Made by a program: the position numbers and the translations under genes. Of a DNA stretch of 64,000 nucleotides, positions 17,051 through 26,409 are shown piece by piece. The stretch is from assembly GCF_025567095.1 (NCBI RefSeq), contig NZ_JAOQJH010000005.1; one strand, given 5' to 3'. Below the pieces are notes generated by a model. The model did not search any database and was not told where the DNA came from. It saw only the letters and a program-made list of their open reading frames with translations. The stretch's first letter is position 1, and each line of letters begins with the position of its first letter. This stretch comes from Anthropogastromicrobium aceti. Lineage in GTDB: Bacteria > Bacillota > Clostridia > Lachnospirales > Lachnospiraceae.

Positions 17051-17992
17051 ATGGCAAATGAGATACCAGTATATATGATCACCGGATTTCTGGAAGGCGG
17101 AAAGACATCATTTTTGAAATTTACGTTGCAGCAGGATTATTTTAATGATGGATCTAAGACACTTTTAATCCTTTGCGAAGAAGGAGAGACAGAGCTTGAT
17201 CAGGAATTTATGGACAAGTATCATGTTGTGACAGAGACAATCGAGGAAGAGAGTGAATTAAACAGAGAGTACTTCCGTGAGGTAGGAAAGCGCCACAAGC
17301 CAGATCGTGTTATTATCGAGTATAATGGTATGTGGTCTCCAAAGAATATTACACAGCTTCCGTTTCCATACTCATGGGAACTGTATCAGACTATCACTGT
17401 TCTCGATGGAAGCACCTTCCAGCTGTACTTAAATAATATCAAGTCACTTGCAATGGAGCTTTTAACATACACTGATATGGTTGTTTTCAATCGCTGTACA
17501 CAGGAGACGCCAATTGATACATTCAATCGTTCAATCAAGGCAGTAAACCGCCGTGCAGAGGTGATGTTTGAGACAAAGGATGGAGAGACTTTGCAGCCAG
17601 AAGATGTACTTCCTTATGACCGCGATCAGGATGTGATTCATCTTGAGGATGAGGATTACGGTATTTGGTATATTGATGCACAGGATAATCCAGATGAGTA
17701 TGTCGGAAAGACCATTGTGTTCAAGGCAATGGTTATGAAGAATAAAGAGTTCCCGGCAGATGTGTTCGTTCCAGGAAGAAATGCGATGACATGCTGTGCC
17801 GATGATATTCGTTTCCTTGGCTTTGTCTGCAAGTATAAGGATACAGCGAGCTTAAAGAGACGTCAGTGGGTAATGGTCACTGCAACGTTTGAGTGGGAAT
17901 ATTCTGATCTTTATGGTGAGAAAGGACCGGTGCTTCGTGCGACTGAGGTTGCTCAGACAAGTGCACCGAAGGAAGATCTTGTATACTTCTAA
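17051..17992 (+). CDS. CobW-like GTPase fused to a YcgQ/DUF1980-like domain
   Basis: A 313-residue protein with an N-terminal G3E GTPase domain (GFLEGGKTS at 12-20, then VIIEYNGMW) that lacks the GCxCC metal motif of its upstream neighbour; the matching place reads LILCEEGETE. The C-terminal third (KTIVFKAMVMKNKEFPADVF, then MTCCADDIRFLGFVCKY) resembles the OB-like domain of YcgQ/TIGR03943 proteins, which partner with permeases. It lies 100 bases after the His-rich GTPase on the same strand, so both probably act in metal handling. No permease gene is adjacent. The ATG at 17051 has AAAGGGAAG upstream. Confidence 0.7.
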   Translation: MANEIPVYMITGFLEGGKTSFLKFTLQQDYFNDGSKTLLILCEEGETELDQEFMDKYHVVTETIEEESELNREYFREVGKRHKPDRVIIEYNGMWSPKNITQLPFPYSWELYQTITVLDGSTFQLYLNNIKSLAMELLTYTDMVVFNRCTQETPIDTFNRSIKAVNRRAEVMFETKDGETLQPEDVLPYDRDQDVIHLEDEDYGIWYIDAQDNPDEYVGKTIVFKAMVMKNKEFPADVFVPGRNAMTCCADDIRFLGFVCKYKDTASLKRRQWVMVTATFEWEYSDLYGEKGPVLRATEVAQTSAPKEDLVYF

Positions 17993-18037
17993 AAAGTGTT
18001 GAATTATTAAAATTAGAGTTAATTAAAGTTAATATGA

Positions 18038-18078
18038 AAACCCCATCAGCTTATTAGGTAAGCCGATGGGGTTTTTCA
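18038..18078. terminator. Bidirectional terminator between the GTPase gene and pyrI
   Basis: AAAACCCCATC-A-GCTTA and TAAGC-C-GATGGGGTTTTT make a long stem with one mismatch, with T-rich tails on both strands. Confidence 0.85.
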
Positions 18079-18139
18079 AAACAACATAACCTTTGCACGT
18101 AGCTCTATTATTTTGGCTTTTCTGATCAAGCTAGTACAA

Positions 18140-18562
18140 TTAGCGATGCTTTGTCTCGCAGTAGATACAGCGATATACTTTATTTTCTTCATCTGTCAGA
18201 TCAAATACGTGTGGCAGCTCCTGCTCAATGGAGGTGATGCAGCGCGGATTCTTGCAGTGAATTACGTTTGTGATACGCTTTGGAAGACGAAGGATCTTCT
18301 TTTCAGAGATCACGCCATCCTTGATGATGTTAACGGTAATCTTGTGATCAATGTAGCCGAGTGCGTCAAGATCAAGCAGATCTAAGCTGCCCTCGATCTT
18401 GATGATATCCTTGCGGCCCATTTTGCTGCTTTTTGCATTTTTGATGATAGCAACCTGGCAGTCCAGTTCCTGAAGATTTAAATAATGGTAGATATCCATT
18501 GATTTTCCTGCCTGGATATGGTCGAGAACGACACCGTTATTAATACCACTGATGTTCAGCAT
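18140..18562 (-). CDS. pyrI: Aspartate carbamoyltransferase regulatory subunit
   Basis: A 140-residue allosteric subunit of ATCase. The N-terminal nucleotide-binding domain (NNGVVLDHIQAGKSMDIY) is followed by a C-terminal zinc domain with Cys103, Cys108, Cys132 and Cys135. It lies 20 bases downstream of pyrB on the same strand, with a good AGGAGG-like RBS, forming a pyrBI operon. PyrI allows feedback control of pyrimidine synthesis by CTP/ATP. Other pyr genes are not in the window. Confidence 0.95.
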   Translation of the reverse strand: MLNISGINNGVVLDHIQAGKSMDIYHYLNLQELDCQVAIIKNAKSSKMGRKDIIKIEGSLDLLDLDALGYIDHKITVNIIKDGVISEKKILRLPKRITNVIHCKNPRCITSIEQELPHVFDLTDEENKVYRCIYCETKHR

Positions 18563-18582
18563 AATATTCCTCCTTAAATTTC

Positions 18583-19503
18583 TTAGATTTTTTCAGGTGC
18601 AAGTCCGAGCAGTGTCAGAATAAGTGCCATGCGGACATATACGCCAAACTGAACCTGCTTAAAGTATGCAGCACGCGGATCGTTATCTACTTCTACAGAA
18701 ATTTCATTTACACGTGGAAGTGGATGAAGAACGAGCATGTCATCCTTTGCCAGATCCATCTTTTCTTTTGTCAGGATATAGCAGTCCTTCATGCGGATGT
18801 AGTCTTCCTCATTGAAGAAACGCTCCTTCTGAACACGTGTCATATAAAGAATATCAAGCTCTGGAAGAACATCATCCAGATTTGTTACTTCTTTAAATTC
18901 AAATCCCTTTAATACCTCATCACGGATGTAGCTTGGAACGCGAAGCTCCGGAGGGGAGATAAGAACAAATTTTACATTTTTATAGCGAACTAGAGATTCA
19001 ATTAGAGAATGAACGGTACGGCCAAATTTTAAATCACCGCAAAGACCGATTGTCATGTTGTCTGTATGTCCCTTTAAGGTACGGATTGTGAAAAGATCAG
19101 TCAGCGTCTGAGTTGGATGCTGGTGTCCGCCGTCTCCAGCATTGATGACTGGGATGCTAGAAAACATGGAGGCAACCTTTGGAGCACCTTCCTTTGGATG
19201 GCGCATTGCACAGATATCGGCATAGCATGATACAACACGGATTGTATCAGCAACGCTCTCGCCCTTAGACGCAGAACTGTTTTCGGCAGAAGAAAAGCCA
19301 ATAACAGTACCCCCGAGATTAAGCATTGCTGATTCAAAGCTTAAACGGGTTCGTGTGCTTGGCTCATAGAAAAGTGTAGCAAGACGTTTGCCGTCACATT
19401 TGTGTGCATACTTGGTTGGATTTTCTTTAATATCATTAGCCAGATTTAAAATATTATCCAGCTCATCCATGGACAGATCCAATGGGTTTAATAAGTGTCT
19501 CAT
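18583..19503 (-). CDS. pyrB: Aspartate carbamoyltransferase catalytic subunit
   Basis: A 306-residue enzyme joining carbamoyl phosphate to L-aspartate, the first committed step of pyrimidine synthesis. Carbamoyl-phosphate binding residues lie in YEPSTRTRLSFESAM (about 46-60), and the HPTQTLTDLFTI and VLHPLPRVNEI segments are typical. The ATG at 19503 is preceded by GAAAGGAGTT; an upstream in-frame start would add 14 non-homologous residues and lacks a better RBS. It is co-transcribed with pyrI. A TATAAT hexamer on the minus strand (19550-19555) may be part of its promoter. No PyrR attenuator is visible in the short leader. Confidence 0.95.
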   Translation of the reverse strand: MRHLLNPLDLSMDELDNILNLANDIKENPTKYAHKCDGKRLATLFYEPSTRTRLSFESAMLNLGGTVIGFSSAENSSASKGESVADTIRVVSCYADICAMRHPKEGAPKVASMFSSIPVINAGDGGHQHPTQTLTDLFTIRTLKGHTDNMTIGLCGDLKFGRTVHSLIESLVRYKNVKFVLISPPELRVPSYIRDEVLKGFEFKEVTNLDDVLPELDILYMTRVQKERFFNEEDYIRMKDCYILTKEKMDLAKDDMLVLHPLPRVNEISVEVDNDPRAAYFKQVQFGVYVRMALILTLLGLAPEKI

Positions 19504-19615
19504 AGAGAATAACTCCTTTCCGATTGTATGACTCATTTGGTTCACGGGTATTATATACCAGAAAGAACAAAATGGGAAGAGAAAATTAAAAGTTCTTTAA
19601 AAAAAAAGGAAAAAC

Positions 19616-19644
19616 TTGTATTTGACAAATCGGTATGATAAAAT
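19616..19644 (+). promoter_or_regulatory. Predicted promoter of the P-type ATPase gene
   Basis: TTGTAT (19616-19621), a 17-base spacer and TAAAAT (19639-19644). A better-looking TTGACA at 19623 is too close to any -10 element to pair with it. Confidence 0.35.
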
Positions 19645-19728
19645 AAGAACTGTCTGTACAATTGTGAATTTACAGACATTGGCTCTAAAATTAAAATGAA
19701 GAAAGAGTAGGAATGAAAGAAAAAGAGT

Positions 19729-22257
19729 ATGGGCGACAACGAAGAATTATCTGTTGATCAGGAGACTGTAGATCAGAAAGTGGATCAGCCAGAGATTGGT
19801 GATGAGCCGCAGCCGCAAAATTCTACAGATGACTTTGACCCGAAAAAGCACACACGTGTGCAGACAGGAGCAAATGGAGAGCTTTGCTTTCAGGGATTGA
19901 CGCAGGCAGAGGTAGAAGCGCGTATTGCAGACGGACAGGTAAATGCCATTCAGGATTCAAGCAACCGCAGTGTTAAAGATATTGTGATGGGAAACACATT
20001 GACGTTTTTCAACTTTATCAATATCGTGCTGTTGGCACTAGTTTTATCTGTTCGCTCCTACAAAAACATGCTGTTCATCTTTATCATCATCGCAAATACG
20101 CTGATTGGTATTTTTCAGGAAATCAAGGCAAAGATTACGCTTGATAAATTGAAGATCCTGACAGTAAGTCATGTAGATGTAATACGTGATGGTGTGAAAA
20201 AGTCTGTAACAGTTTCAGAACTGGTAAAGGATGATGTTATTTTGCTAAAGAGCGGAGGACAGATTCCAGCGGACGGTGTGATTTTGGATGGAGAGGTGGA
20301 TGTAAATGAATCTCTTTTAACGGGAGAGTCTGACTCAATCCATAAGACGTGCGGCAGCAAGGTGCTGTCAGGAAGCTTTGTGACATCAGGAAAGGCAATG
20401 TGTCTTCTGACAGAAGTTGGACATGATTGTTATATGGAAAAGCTTTCGTCAGAGGCAAAGCAGTTTAAACGCTATAAGACAGAACTGCAGAGAAATCTGG
20501 ATACGATCTTAAAGTTTATCAGTATCATTATTGTGCCGCTTGGCATTATATTATTTGCAAAGCAGTATTGGATCTCAGGCAGCACCTATGAGCAGGCAGC
20601 ACTTGATACAGTAGCCGCAGTGCTTGGTATGATCCCAGAAGGTCTTGTACTTTTGACTAGTGTGGCGCTGGCACTTGGCGCAGTTCGTCTTGCAAGACGA
20701 AGCACGCTTGTTCGTGAGCTGTTTTGTATCGAAACTTTGGCGCGCGTAGATACGCTTTGTCTTGATAAGACAGGAACAATCACAGAAGGTCATCTCTGCG
20801 TGCAGGGTGAGGAATCAGTAAAGGAAGATATTGATTTAGAGCAGCTGATGGGCAGAATGGTTTCAGCACTTGGCGATGAAAATGAGACATTTCAGGCGCT
20901 TCGTCAGCATTATAAGAGAAACCAGTCAACGAACACAAAGCTTGTGCTTCCATTTTCGTCAGAGCGTAAGTTCAGCGGTGTTGTGTTTGAGGGAGAAGGA
21001 ACTTACCTTATGGGTGCATACCAGTTTATTTTCCCACAGGCAGATCCGGCAGTGCTTGAAAAGATTGCAGAATATGCAAGTCAGGGTCTTCGTGTGCTGA
21101 CAATTGCGCACAGTCCAAATGAGATGACAGATTATACGTTAGCAGAGGACTTTGAGATTGTTGGCTTTGTTTTCATGACAGATGTTGTCCGTAAGAATGC
21201 ACCTGATATTTTGGGTTATTTTGAGGAGCAGGGTGTTGACTTAAAGGTAATCTCAGGTGATGATCCTGTAACGGTAGCGGCAATTGCAGCACGCGCCGGA
21301 TTAAAGGATGCCGACAAATATATAGATGCGACAACGATCCATACTGATGAGGAAATGGAGGATGCCATCTTAAAATATTCAGTCTTTGGGCGTGTTACTC
21401 CAAAGCAAAAGCAGCAGATGGTAAGGCTTCTAAAGCAAAATGGCCGTACAGTAGCTATGACTGGTGATGGTGTAAACGATGTGCTTGCACTCAAGGATGC
21501 TGATGTTAGTATTGCGATGGCATCAGGAAGTGAGGCAGCAAAAAATACAGCTAATCTGGTATTGTTAAATTCAGACTTTGCATCACTGCCACATATTGTA
21601 AATGAAGGACGACGTGTCATCAACAATATCAAGGCAGCAGCTTCAATGTTCTTAATTAAGACAGGATTTTCTGTTTTGACAGCACTTTTGACAATCATTG
21701 TTGGACAGAATTATCCGTTCCAGCCGATTCAGCTGTCAGTCATCAACGGATGTGCAGTTGCAATTCCAACGATGCTTTTGCAGCTAGAACCAAGCTTTCA
21801 GAAGGTCAACAAGCATTTCTTCAGAGAGGTGCTTCGAATGTCAATGCCGGCAGCCATTACTATTACAGCAATGATTACTATTATAAACAATATTGGCCAT
21901 TCAATTGGAACACCGCGTGAGATGCTTTCAACTGTATGTGTACTGGCAACGGGATGGGTTTATCTGATCACACTTCGTCAGGTATATTCGCCAATGACAG
22001 GATACCGCAAATTTGTTATTTACCTTATGCAGACAGCTTACCTTGTAGCAATGGTAATTGGTCAGCGTATTATGGAACTAGTTGGATTAAACTTTACATG
22101 CGTTATAGTCACATTGGCAGCAGTAAACTTCGCACCAATGATTATTGATCTTGCAACAAAGGGTTATGATAAGTTTTTCTATTGGTACGATCATCGCCAT
22201 GATGTCAAGCCGCCAAAGCCGATAAAGGTAAAGACAAGACGATTTAGAGGTGTATAA
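19729..22257 (+). CDS. Cation-translocating P-type ATPase (CtpE-like)
   Basis: An 842-residue ion-pumping ATPase. In order: a charged, Asp/Glu/Gln-rich N terminus of about 50 residues, the actuator motif LLTGES near residue 197, the membrane motif PEGLVLLTSVALALG near 302, the phosphorylation site DKTGTITEG at Asp346, the hinge motif MTGDGVNDVLALKDADVSIAM near 577, and six further membrane segments. The PEGL motif and overall form resemble the CtpE group linked to Ca2+ transport in mycobacteria, but ion specificity cannot be settled by eye. The RBS is weak (AAAGAG). It is divergent from pyrBI. Confidence 0.88.
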   Translation: MGDNEELSVDQETVDQKVDQPEIGDEPQPQNSTDDFDPKKHTRVQTGANGELCFQGLTQAEVEARIADGQVNAIQDSSNRSVKDIVMGNTLTFFNFINIVLLALVLSVRSYKNMLFIFIIIANTLIGIFQEIKAKITLDKLKILTVSHVDVIRDGVKKSVTVSELVKDDVILLKSGGQIPADGVILDGEVDVNESLLTGESDSIHKTCGSKVLSGSFVTSGKAMCLLTEVGHDCYMEKLSSEAKQFKRYKTELQRNLDTILKFISIIIVPLGIILFAKQYWISGSTYEQAALDTVAAVLGMIPEGLVLLTSVALALGAVRLARRSTLVRELFCIETLARVDTLCLDKTGTITEGHLCVQGEESVKEDIDLEQLMGRMVSALGDENETFQALRQHYKRNQSTNTKLVLPFSSERKFSGVVFEGEGTYLMGAYQFIFPQADPAVLEKIAEYASQGLRVLTIAHSPNEMTDYTLAEDFEIVGFVFMTDVVRKNAPDILGYFEEQGVDLKVISGDDPVTVAAIAARAGLKDADKYIDATTIHTDEEMEDAILKYSVFGRVTPKQKQQMVRLLKQNGRTVAMTGDGVNDVLALKDADVSIAMASGSEAAKNTANLVLLNSDFASLPHIVNEGRRVINNIKAAASMFLIKTGFSVLTALLTIIVGQNYPFQPIQLSVINGCAVAIPTMLLQLEPSFQKVNKHFFREVLRMSMPAAITITAMITIINNIGHSIGTPREMLSTVCVLATGWVYLITLRQVYSPMTGYRKFVIYLMQTAYLVAMVIGQRIMELVGLNFTCVIVTLAAVNFAPMIIDLATKGYDKFFYWYDHRHDVKPPKPIKVKTRRFRGV

Positions 22258-22274
22258 GAAAAAAACATTATAAA

Positions 22275-22312
22275 AAAAGTGCAGCAACTTGCGGATTGCT
22301 GTGCTTTTTTAT
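22275..22312 (+). terminator. Terminator after the P-type ATPase gene
   Basis: GTGCAGCAA and TTGCTGTGC-type arms form an imperfect stem followed by TTTTTT. Confidence 0.7.
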
Positions 22313-22462
22313 TTATGTGCAAGGTTACAAGTTACGGGTGAGGCTATGCCATTAATATTGGTTTATCTGTGAATTGTAATTGTACAAGAATTAGTATGGA
22401 GTGTCTGCCATAGAATAAAGAAAGGGTGAGTATAACCTGCAAGATTTAAGGTTGGGGAGTGC

Positions 22463-23332
22463 ATGCGAGCAGCAATATATCTTAGACTGAGCAAAGAAGA
22501 TAAACAGGAGAGCATTGAGAATCAGAGGGCTCTTTTAAGGAAGTATGCAAACGATCATGGTTTTTCGGTTGTGAAAGAATATACAGATGAAGCAATATCT
22601 GGTTTAACAGATACGCGCCCTGGTTTTGCTAAGATGATGGAGGATGCCAGAAAAGGTCATTTTGATGTGATTCTGGCAAAGAATCAGTCACGCTTTTCAC
22701 GGAATTTTTTACATATTGAGCAGTACCTTCATCGGGAGCTGCCGCATCTTAATATTCGTTTTATTGGTGTGACGGACGGTGTAGATACTGGCAAAATTAA
22801 TAATATTGCAGTGCGTCGAAGTGGAAAAAAGACGAGACAGATATATGCTCTTGTAAACGAGTGGTATTGTCAGGAGATTTCTGAAAATGTGCGGGAAATC
22901 TTGCATCAGAAGGTGCTTAGCGGTGAGTTTATTGGAAGCAGCGCTCCATTTGGCTATCAAAAGTCATCAGAGAATCCACATAAGCTGATATTAAAAGAAC
23001 CAGAGGCATCAATTGTAAGAGAACTATTCGAGGCGTATGCGGCTGGCACATCAGTCAAAGAGCTTGTGAAGCACTGTCAGCAAAAAGCATATCCATCTCC
23101 AGATGCTAAAGCAGGCTGGAGCAGTAGAAGCATTTACCGGATTTTAGCAAACGAGTGTTACACTGGGAAAATAGTGCAGGGAAAGACAAGGACAGTCAGC
23201 TACAAAAATCAAGCGAGGATACAGATTCCGCCAGAAGAGTGGATTAGGATAGCACATGTCCATGAACCGATTATATCAGAGGAAATGTTCTTTTTTGTAC
23301 AGGAGAAAAAACACATGCGCTTCACCGAGTAG
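22463..23332 (+). pseudogene. Serine site-specific recombinase, 3'-truncated
   Basis: A 289-residue open frame with an intact serine-resolvase catalytic domain (MRAAIYLRLSKEDK, then FDVILAKNQSRFSRN) and most of the adjoining recombinase domain (SAPFGYQKS, WSSRSIYRILANECYTGKIVQGK). Large serine recombinases of this kind usually run to about 450-550 residues with a zinc ribbon and coiled coil. Here the frame stops right after HEPIISEEMFFFVQEKK, so the DNA-binding tail is gone. The following frame is a 5'-truncated protease, which suggests a deletion junction near 23330. No other phage or transposon genes are adjacent. Confidence 0.75.
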
Positions 23333-24083
23333 GCATTTCGTGAAAATAACTGTGATCACACCATTTCCTCCTTCCCATGTTGCAGGCATTATCGCAGGTG
23401 ACGGCACGCTTTCTGGAGGTCATATTCAGGGAATTGCACCGCAGGCTTTCATTGTGTCTGTACGTGTTCTCGATGCTCACGGAAAAGGAAGGCTGTCTGC
23501 TATGCTGGAAGGCATTCGCTGGCTTAAAGAAAATGGAAAACGCCTTGGTATACAAATTGTAAATATCTCAGTAGGTTCAGTCAAAAAACAAAAGGAAAAT
23601 TCGCAGCTTGTCAAGGCTGTTGAATCGCTTTGGGATAGTGGTCTTGTGATTTGTTCAGCGGCAGGCAACGAGGGTATGCAGCAGCATAATATTACATCGC
23701 CGGGAATAAGCAGAAAAATTATCACTGTTGGTTCCTGCGATGATAAAGAAATGATTGATGAGGGTGGAAGATTCTATCATAATTATTCAGGAAGAGGACC
23801 GACAATTGCCTGTATTTGTAAGCCAGAGATCGTAGCACCTGGAACAAATATTGTGGCAACAAATGCAATGAAGGGGGAGGATGACCGCCCTTATACAGTA
23901 AAGAGCGGAACGAGCATGTCTACGCCTATGGTATCTGGTGCAGCAGCCCTTTTATTGGAACGTTATCCCAAAATGACAAATACAAATGTGAAGCTAAAGC
24001 TTTGGAAAAGTGCGAAAAATCTAGGTTTGCCGCGCAGTCATCAGGGGTGGGGACAGCTTGATATAAGCCATTTACTTGAATAG
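23256..24083 (+). pseudogene. Subtilisin-like serine protease (S8), 5'-truncated
   Basis: The recognisable protease begins near 23370 with SHVAGIIAGDG, the catalytic His segment, in which the usual GT before the His is replaced. The oxyanion Asn (CSAAGNEG) and the catalytic Ser (SGTSMSTPMVSGAAALL) are intact. The N-terminal region carrying the catalytic Asp and any propeptide is missing; the frame upstream is recombinase DNA read in another phase. It is therefore almost certainly inactive, although the frame stays open to its natural end. It overlaps the recombinase frame. Confidence 0.75.
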
Positions 24084-24086
24084 TGC

Positions 24087-24115
24087 TTGCATAATACAAA
24101 CAAATAATGTATAAT
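24087..24115 (+). promoter_or_regulatory. Predicted promoter of the carboxypeptidase gene
   Basis: TTGCAT (24087-24092), 17 bases, TATAAT (24110-24115), about 47 bases before the gene start. Confidence 0.65.
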
Positions 24116-24162
24116 GACCAACAGAAAATTAAAAATGGAAGGCGTAAGAAAGGTTACGTATT

Positions 24163-26061
24163 ATGAAGCAAACAATGAAAAAAATAACGGCAGTACTATT
24201 AGCAGTATGTCTTTGCATGCTGTCTGTCGTATCCGTATTTGCACAGCAGGATGGTCCTGATGTCAAGGCGGAGGCATACTGTGTAATTAACAGAAAGGAC
24301 GGCTCCATTGTATATTCAAAAAATATGGATGACCGTTACTACCCGGCAAGTATCACGAAAATTATGACGGCGCTTGTCACACTTGAGCATTGTACTGATC
24401 TTGACGATACTGTTGTATTTAACAGTGAGGTTATGGATTCTATCAGCAGCAACAGCTCTACATTAAATCCAGTGGCAATATTGGACGAGGAGATGACAGT
24501 GCGTGATGCGCTGTTTGGCCTTATGCTTAATTCCGCAAATGAGTGTGCGAGCGCGCTGGCAGTTTATACGGCAGGCTCCATTGACGCATTTGTTGAGATG
24601 ATGAATGAGAAGGCACAAGAGCTTGGTGCAGTCAATACACATTACATGAATGCGCATGGACTAGATGATGATGATCATTACACAACAGCTCACGATATGG
24701 CGATTATTTTTGATGCAGCATTGAAAAATGATGTATTTCGCTATGTTGATTCAACAGCAGCCTACACGATTCCGGCAACAAACAAGTATGGTGAGAGAAA
24801 TTGTACCAGCACAAATCAGCTGATTAATGGTGCACGTCCATATGAAGGTGTGTATGCAGGAAAAACAGGACATACTGCAAATGCAGGACGTACATTAGTT
24901 ACAGCAGCATATCGTGATGGCATGGATCTTATCTGTGTAATCATGAAATCAGATAATGATAATTTCTACAGTGATACAGAGACATTATTAGACCATGCAT
25001 TTTTAAAGGTGCAGGGAAACGAGCAGGAAGTATATGCAGCGGCAGATGATTCTGTAATGGCTCAAAATGATCTGGCTTCCGGATTGAATGTGCGTCAGTA
25101 TCCAAGCACATCAGCACCAAGAATTGCTTCTTTAATGCCAGGCAATGCAGTTCACCGCATTGGAACATTTGGAAACTGGAGTCAGGTTGAAACACCAAAT
25201 GGTGTTGGTTATGTCTCTTCACAGTATCTTATTTTCCAGGATGGTACACCTGTCGGAACATATGAAGTTGTAAATACACTGACAGATGATCAGAAGTCTG
25301 CAGCACCTGTTCTGGCTTCACAGGAGTCAGATGAGGCAGAGGTGACAAGCAGTGAGGAGTCTGTCGAAGCCACGCAGCCTGAATCACAGGCACAGGAAAA
25401 TGAAAGCAATGAAGCAGAGACAAACGCACAGAATCAGCAGGTAACAACTGCAGCAGCAGGTCCTACTATTCCGCATCAGACATACCGCTATCAGCTTACC
25501 ATTAACAATTTAACAATAGTCATCATTGGTGTTATCTTTGCGATTGCAATTGTTGTTGCAATTCTTGCAGTTACATTAATCAGAAGACGAAACAAAGACG
25601 ATGATGATGATGTGTATGAGCAGGAAGCAGGAAACGACGAAGAAAAAGAAATTGTTCCAACGCCTATATCTGCACAGGAAAAAGTGCAGCGTGCACAAAA
25701 GACAGCGAAGGAACACGTAAAGCAGAGTGCAAAAGAGCAGGAAGCACGAAAGAAGGCAGCTAAGAATAAACGTCCGATAGAGGAAGCAAAAGAAGAGTCA
25801 AAAGAAGAAGCAGTGCCAGTACAGGATACACACACTGTATGGGAGCCACAGGAAATTGAGGAAGCCGAATGGGACAATGATCCAGAGCAGGAAAATGCAG
25901 AAGACGAAGGCATTGTTGATGAAAGCGGTGAAGAAACTTTGCAAGAGTACGAAGACGAGTATCAGGAAGAAGCATATAATGACTACGACGAGTACGAAGA
26001 ATATTCCGACGAGGATGACTGGGGCGATGAAATCCTAGAAGATGACTGGGATGAAGAATAA
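24163..26061 (+). CDS. dacA: D-alanyl-D-alanine carboxypeptidase (PBP5/DacA family) with SH3 domain and long acidic tail
   Basis: A 632-residue peptidoglycan enzyme that trims the terminal D-Ala of stem peptides. A signal peptide covers about residues 1-27 (ending SVFAQQ). Catalytic motifs are Ser63-Ile-Thr-Lys66, Ser124-Ala-Asn126 and Lys234-Thr-Gly236. A bacterial SH3 domain (LNVRQYPSTSAPRIASL to VGYVSSQYL) follows at about 305-365. There is then a Ser/Glu/Gln-rich linker, a transmembrane helix at about 450-470 and a cytoplasmic tail of some 160 residues that ends extremely rich in Asp, Glu and Tyr. The SH3 domain and acidic tail go beyond the plain PBP5 design. The symbol reflects the family, not proven orthology. 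Confidence 0.88.
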   Translation: MKQTMKKITAVLLAVCLCMLSVVSVFAQQDGPDVKAEAYCVINRKDGSIVYSKNMDDRYYPASITKIMTALVTLEHCTDLDDTVVFNSEVMDSISSNSSTLNPVAILDEEMTVRDALFGLMLNSANECASALAVYTAGSIDAFVEMMNEKAQELGAVNTHYMNAHGLDDDDHYTTAHDMAIIFDAALKNDVFRYVDSTAAYTIPATNKYGERNCTSTNQLINGARPYEGVYAGKTGHTANAGRTLVTAAYRDGMDLICVIMKSDNDNFYSDTETLLDHAFLKVQGNEQEVYAAADDSVMAQNDLASGLNVRQYPSTSAPRIASLMPGNAVHRIGTFGNWSQVETPNGVGYVSSQYLIFQDGTPVGTYEVVNTLTDDQKSAAPVLASQESDEAEVTSSEESVEATQPESQAQENESNEAETNAQNQQVTTAAAGPTIPHQTYRYQLTINNLTIVIIGVIFAIAIVVAILAVTLIRRRNKDDDDDVYEQEAGNDEEKEIVPTPISAQEKVQRAQKTAKEHVKQSAKEQEARKKAAKNKRPIEEAKEESKEEAVPVQDTHTVWEPQEIEEAEWDNDPEQENAEDEGIVDESGEETLQEYEDEYQEEAYNDYDEYEEYSDEDDWGDEILEDDWDEE

Positions 26062-26086
26062 GAACAGAAAAAAATGTAATGATTAC

Positions 26087-26114
26087 TTGATTTTTCTGTA
26101 AAATATGTTATACT
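26087..26114 (+). promoter_or_regulatory. Promoter of the 6S RNA candidate
   Basis: TTGATT (26087-26092) and TATACT (26109-26114) with a 16-base spacer. The expected start, about 26121, coincides with the 5' end of the structured RNA. Confidence 0.6.
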
Positions 26115-26120
26115 AACAAT

Positions 26121-26302
26121 AGATCCTGGGGTGTACGAAGTCTTGCTTTTATTTGAACCTACATGACTTAATACGGGATTCCTATATTGTCAGGCAGATG
26201 TCAGGCCTCCGTTGTGCAGTGGAAGGCAGAAGTTTGATTGCGGTTGCCCACCTAGCATTAGCTAGGCGTCAAATGGGCAGGGACGGCACTCTGGGATAGT
26301 AC
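26121..26302 (+). ncRNA. ssrS: Probable 6S RNA
   Basis: A non-coding stretch of about 180 bases with its own promoter and terminator. The ends (ATCCTGGGGTG and CACTCTGGGAT) can form a closing stem. The interior has TTTGAACCTACATGACTT typical of Firmicute 6S RNAs, a central open region and several stems, including GGTTGCCCACC and CTAGCATTAGCTAG. 6S RNA mimics an open promoter and sequesters sigma-A RNA polymerase. The assignment is by recall of the family pattern and needs a covariance model (RF00013) to confirm. Confidence 0.65.
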
Positions 26303-26324
26303 AAAAGATAAAATTATAACGTAC

Positions 26325-26372
26325 GAAGGCATTACAGCAGAATATTCTGCAGTAGTGCCTTCTTTCTTTTCT
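26325..26372 (+). terminator. Terminator after the 6S RNA candidate
   Basis: GAAGGCA and TGCCTTC enclose an inner GCAGAA/TTCTGC stem and are followed by TTTCTTTTC. Confidence 0.8.
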
Positions 26373-26409
26373 TGTGTAAACATTAAAAACAGGCGGCAGA
26401 GGTGTCAGC

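Noticed and set aside
22312..24083. Prophage or integrative element around the serine recombinase
   Set aside because: No phage structural, replication or conjugation genes and no att-like repeats were found; only a truncated recombinase and a truncated protease remain.
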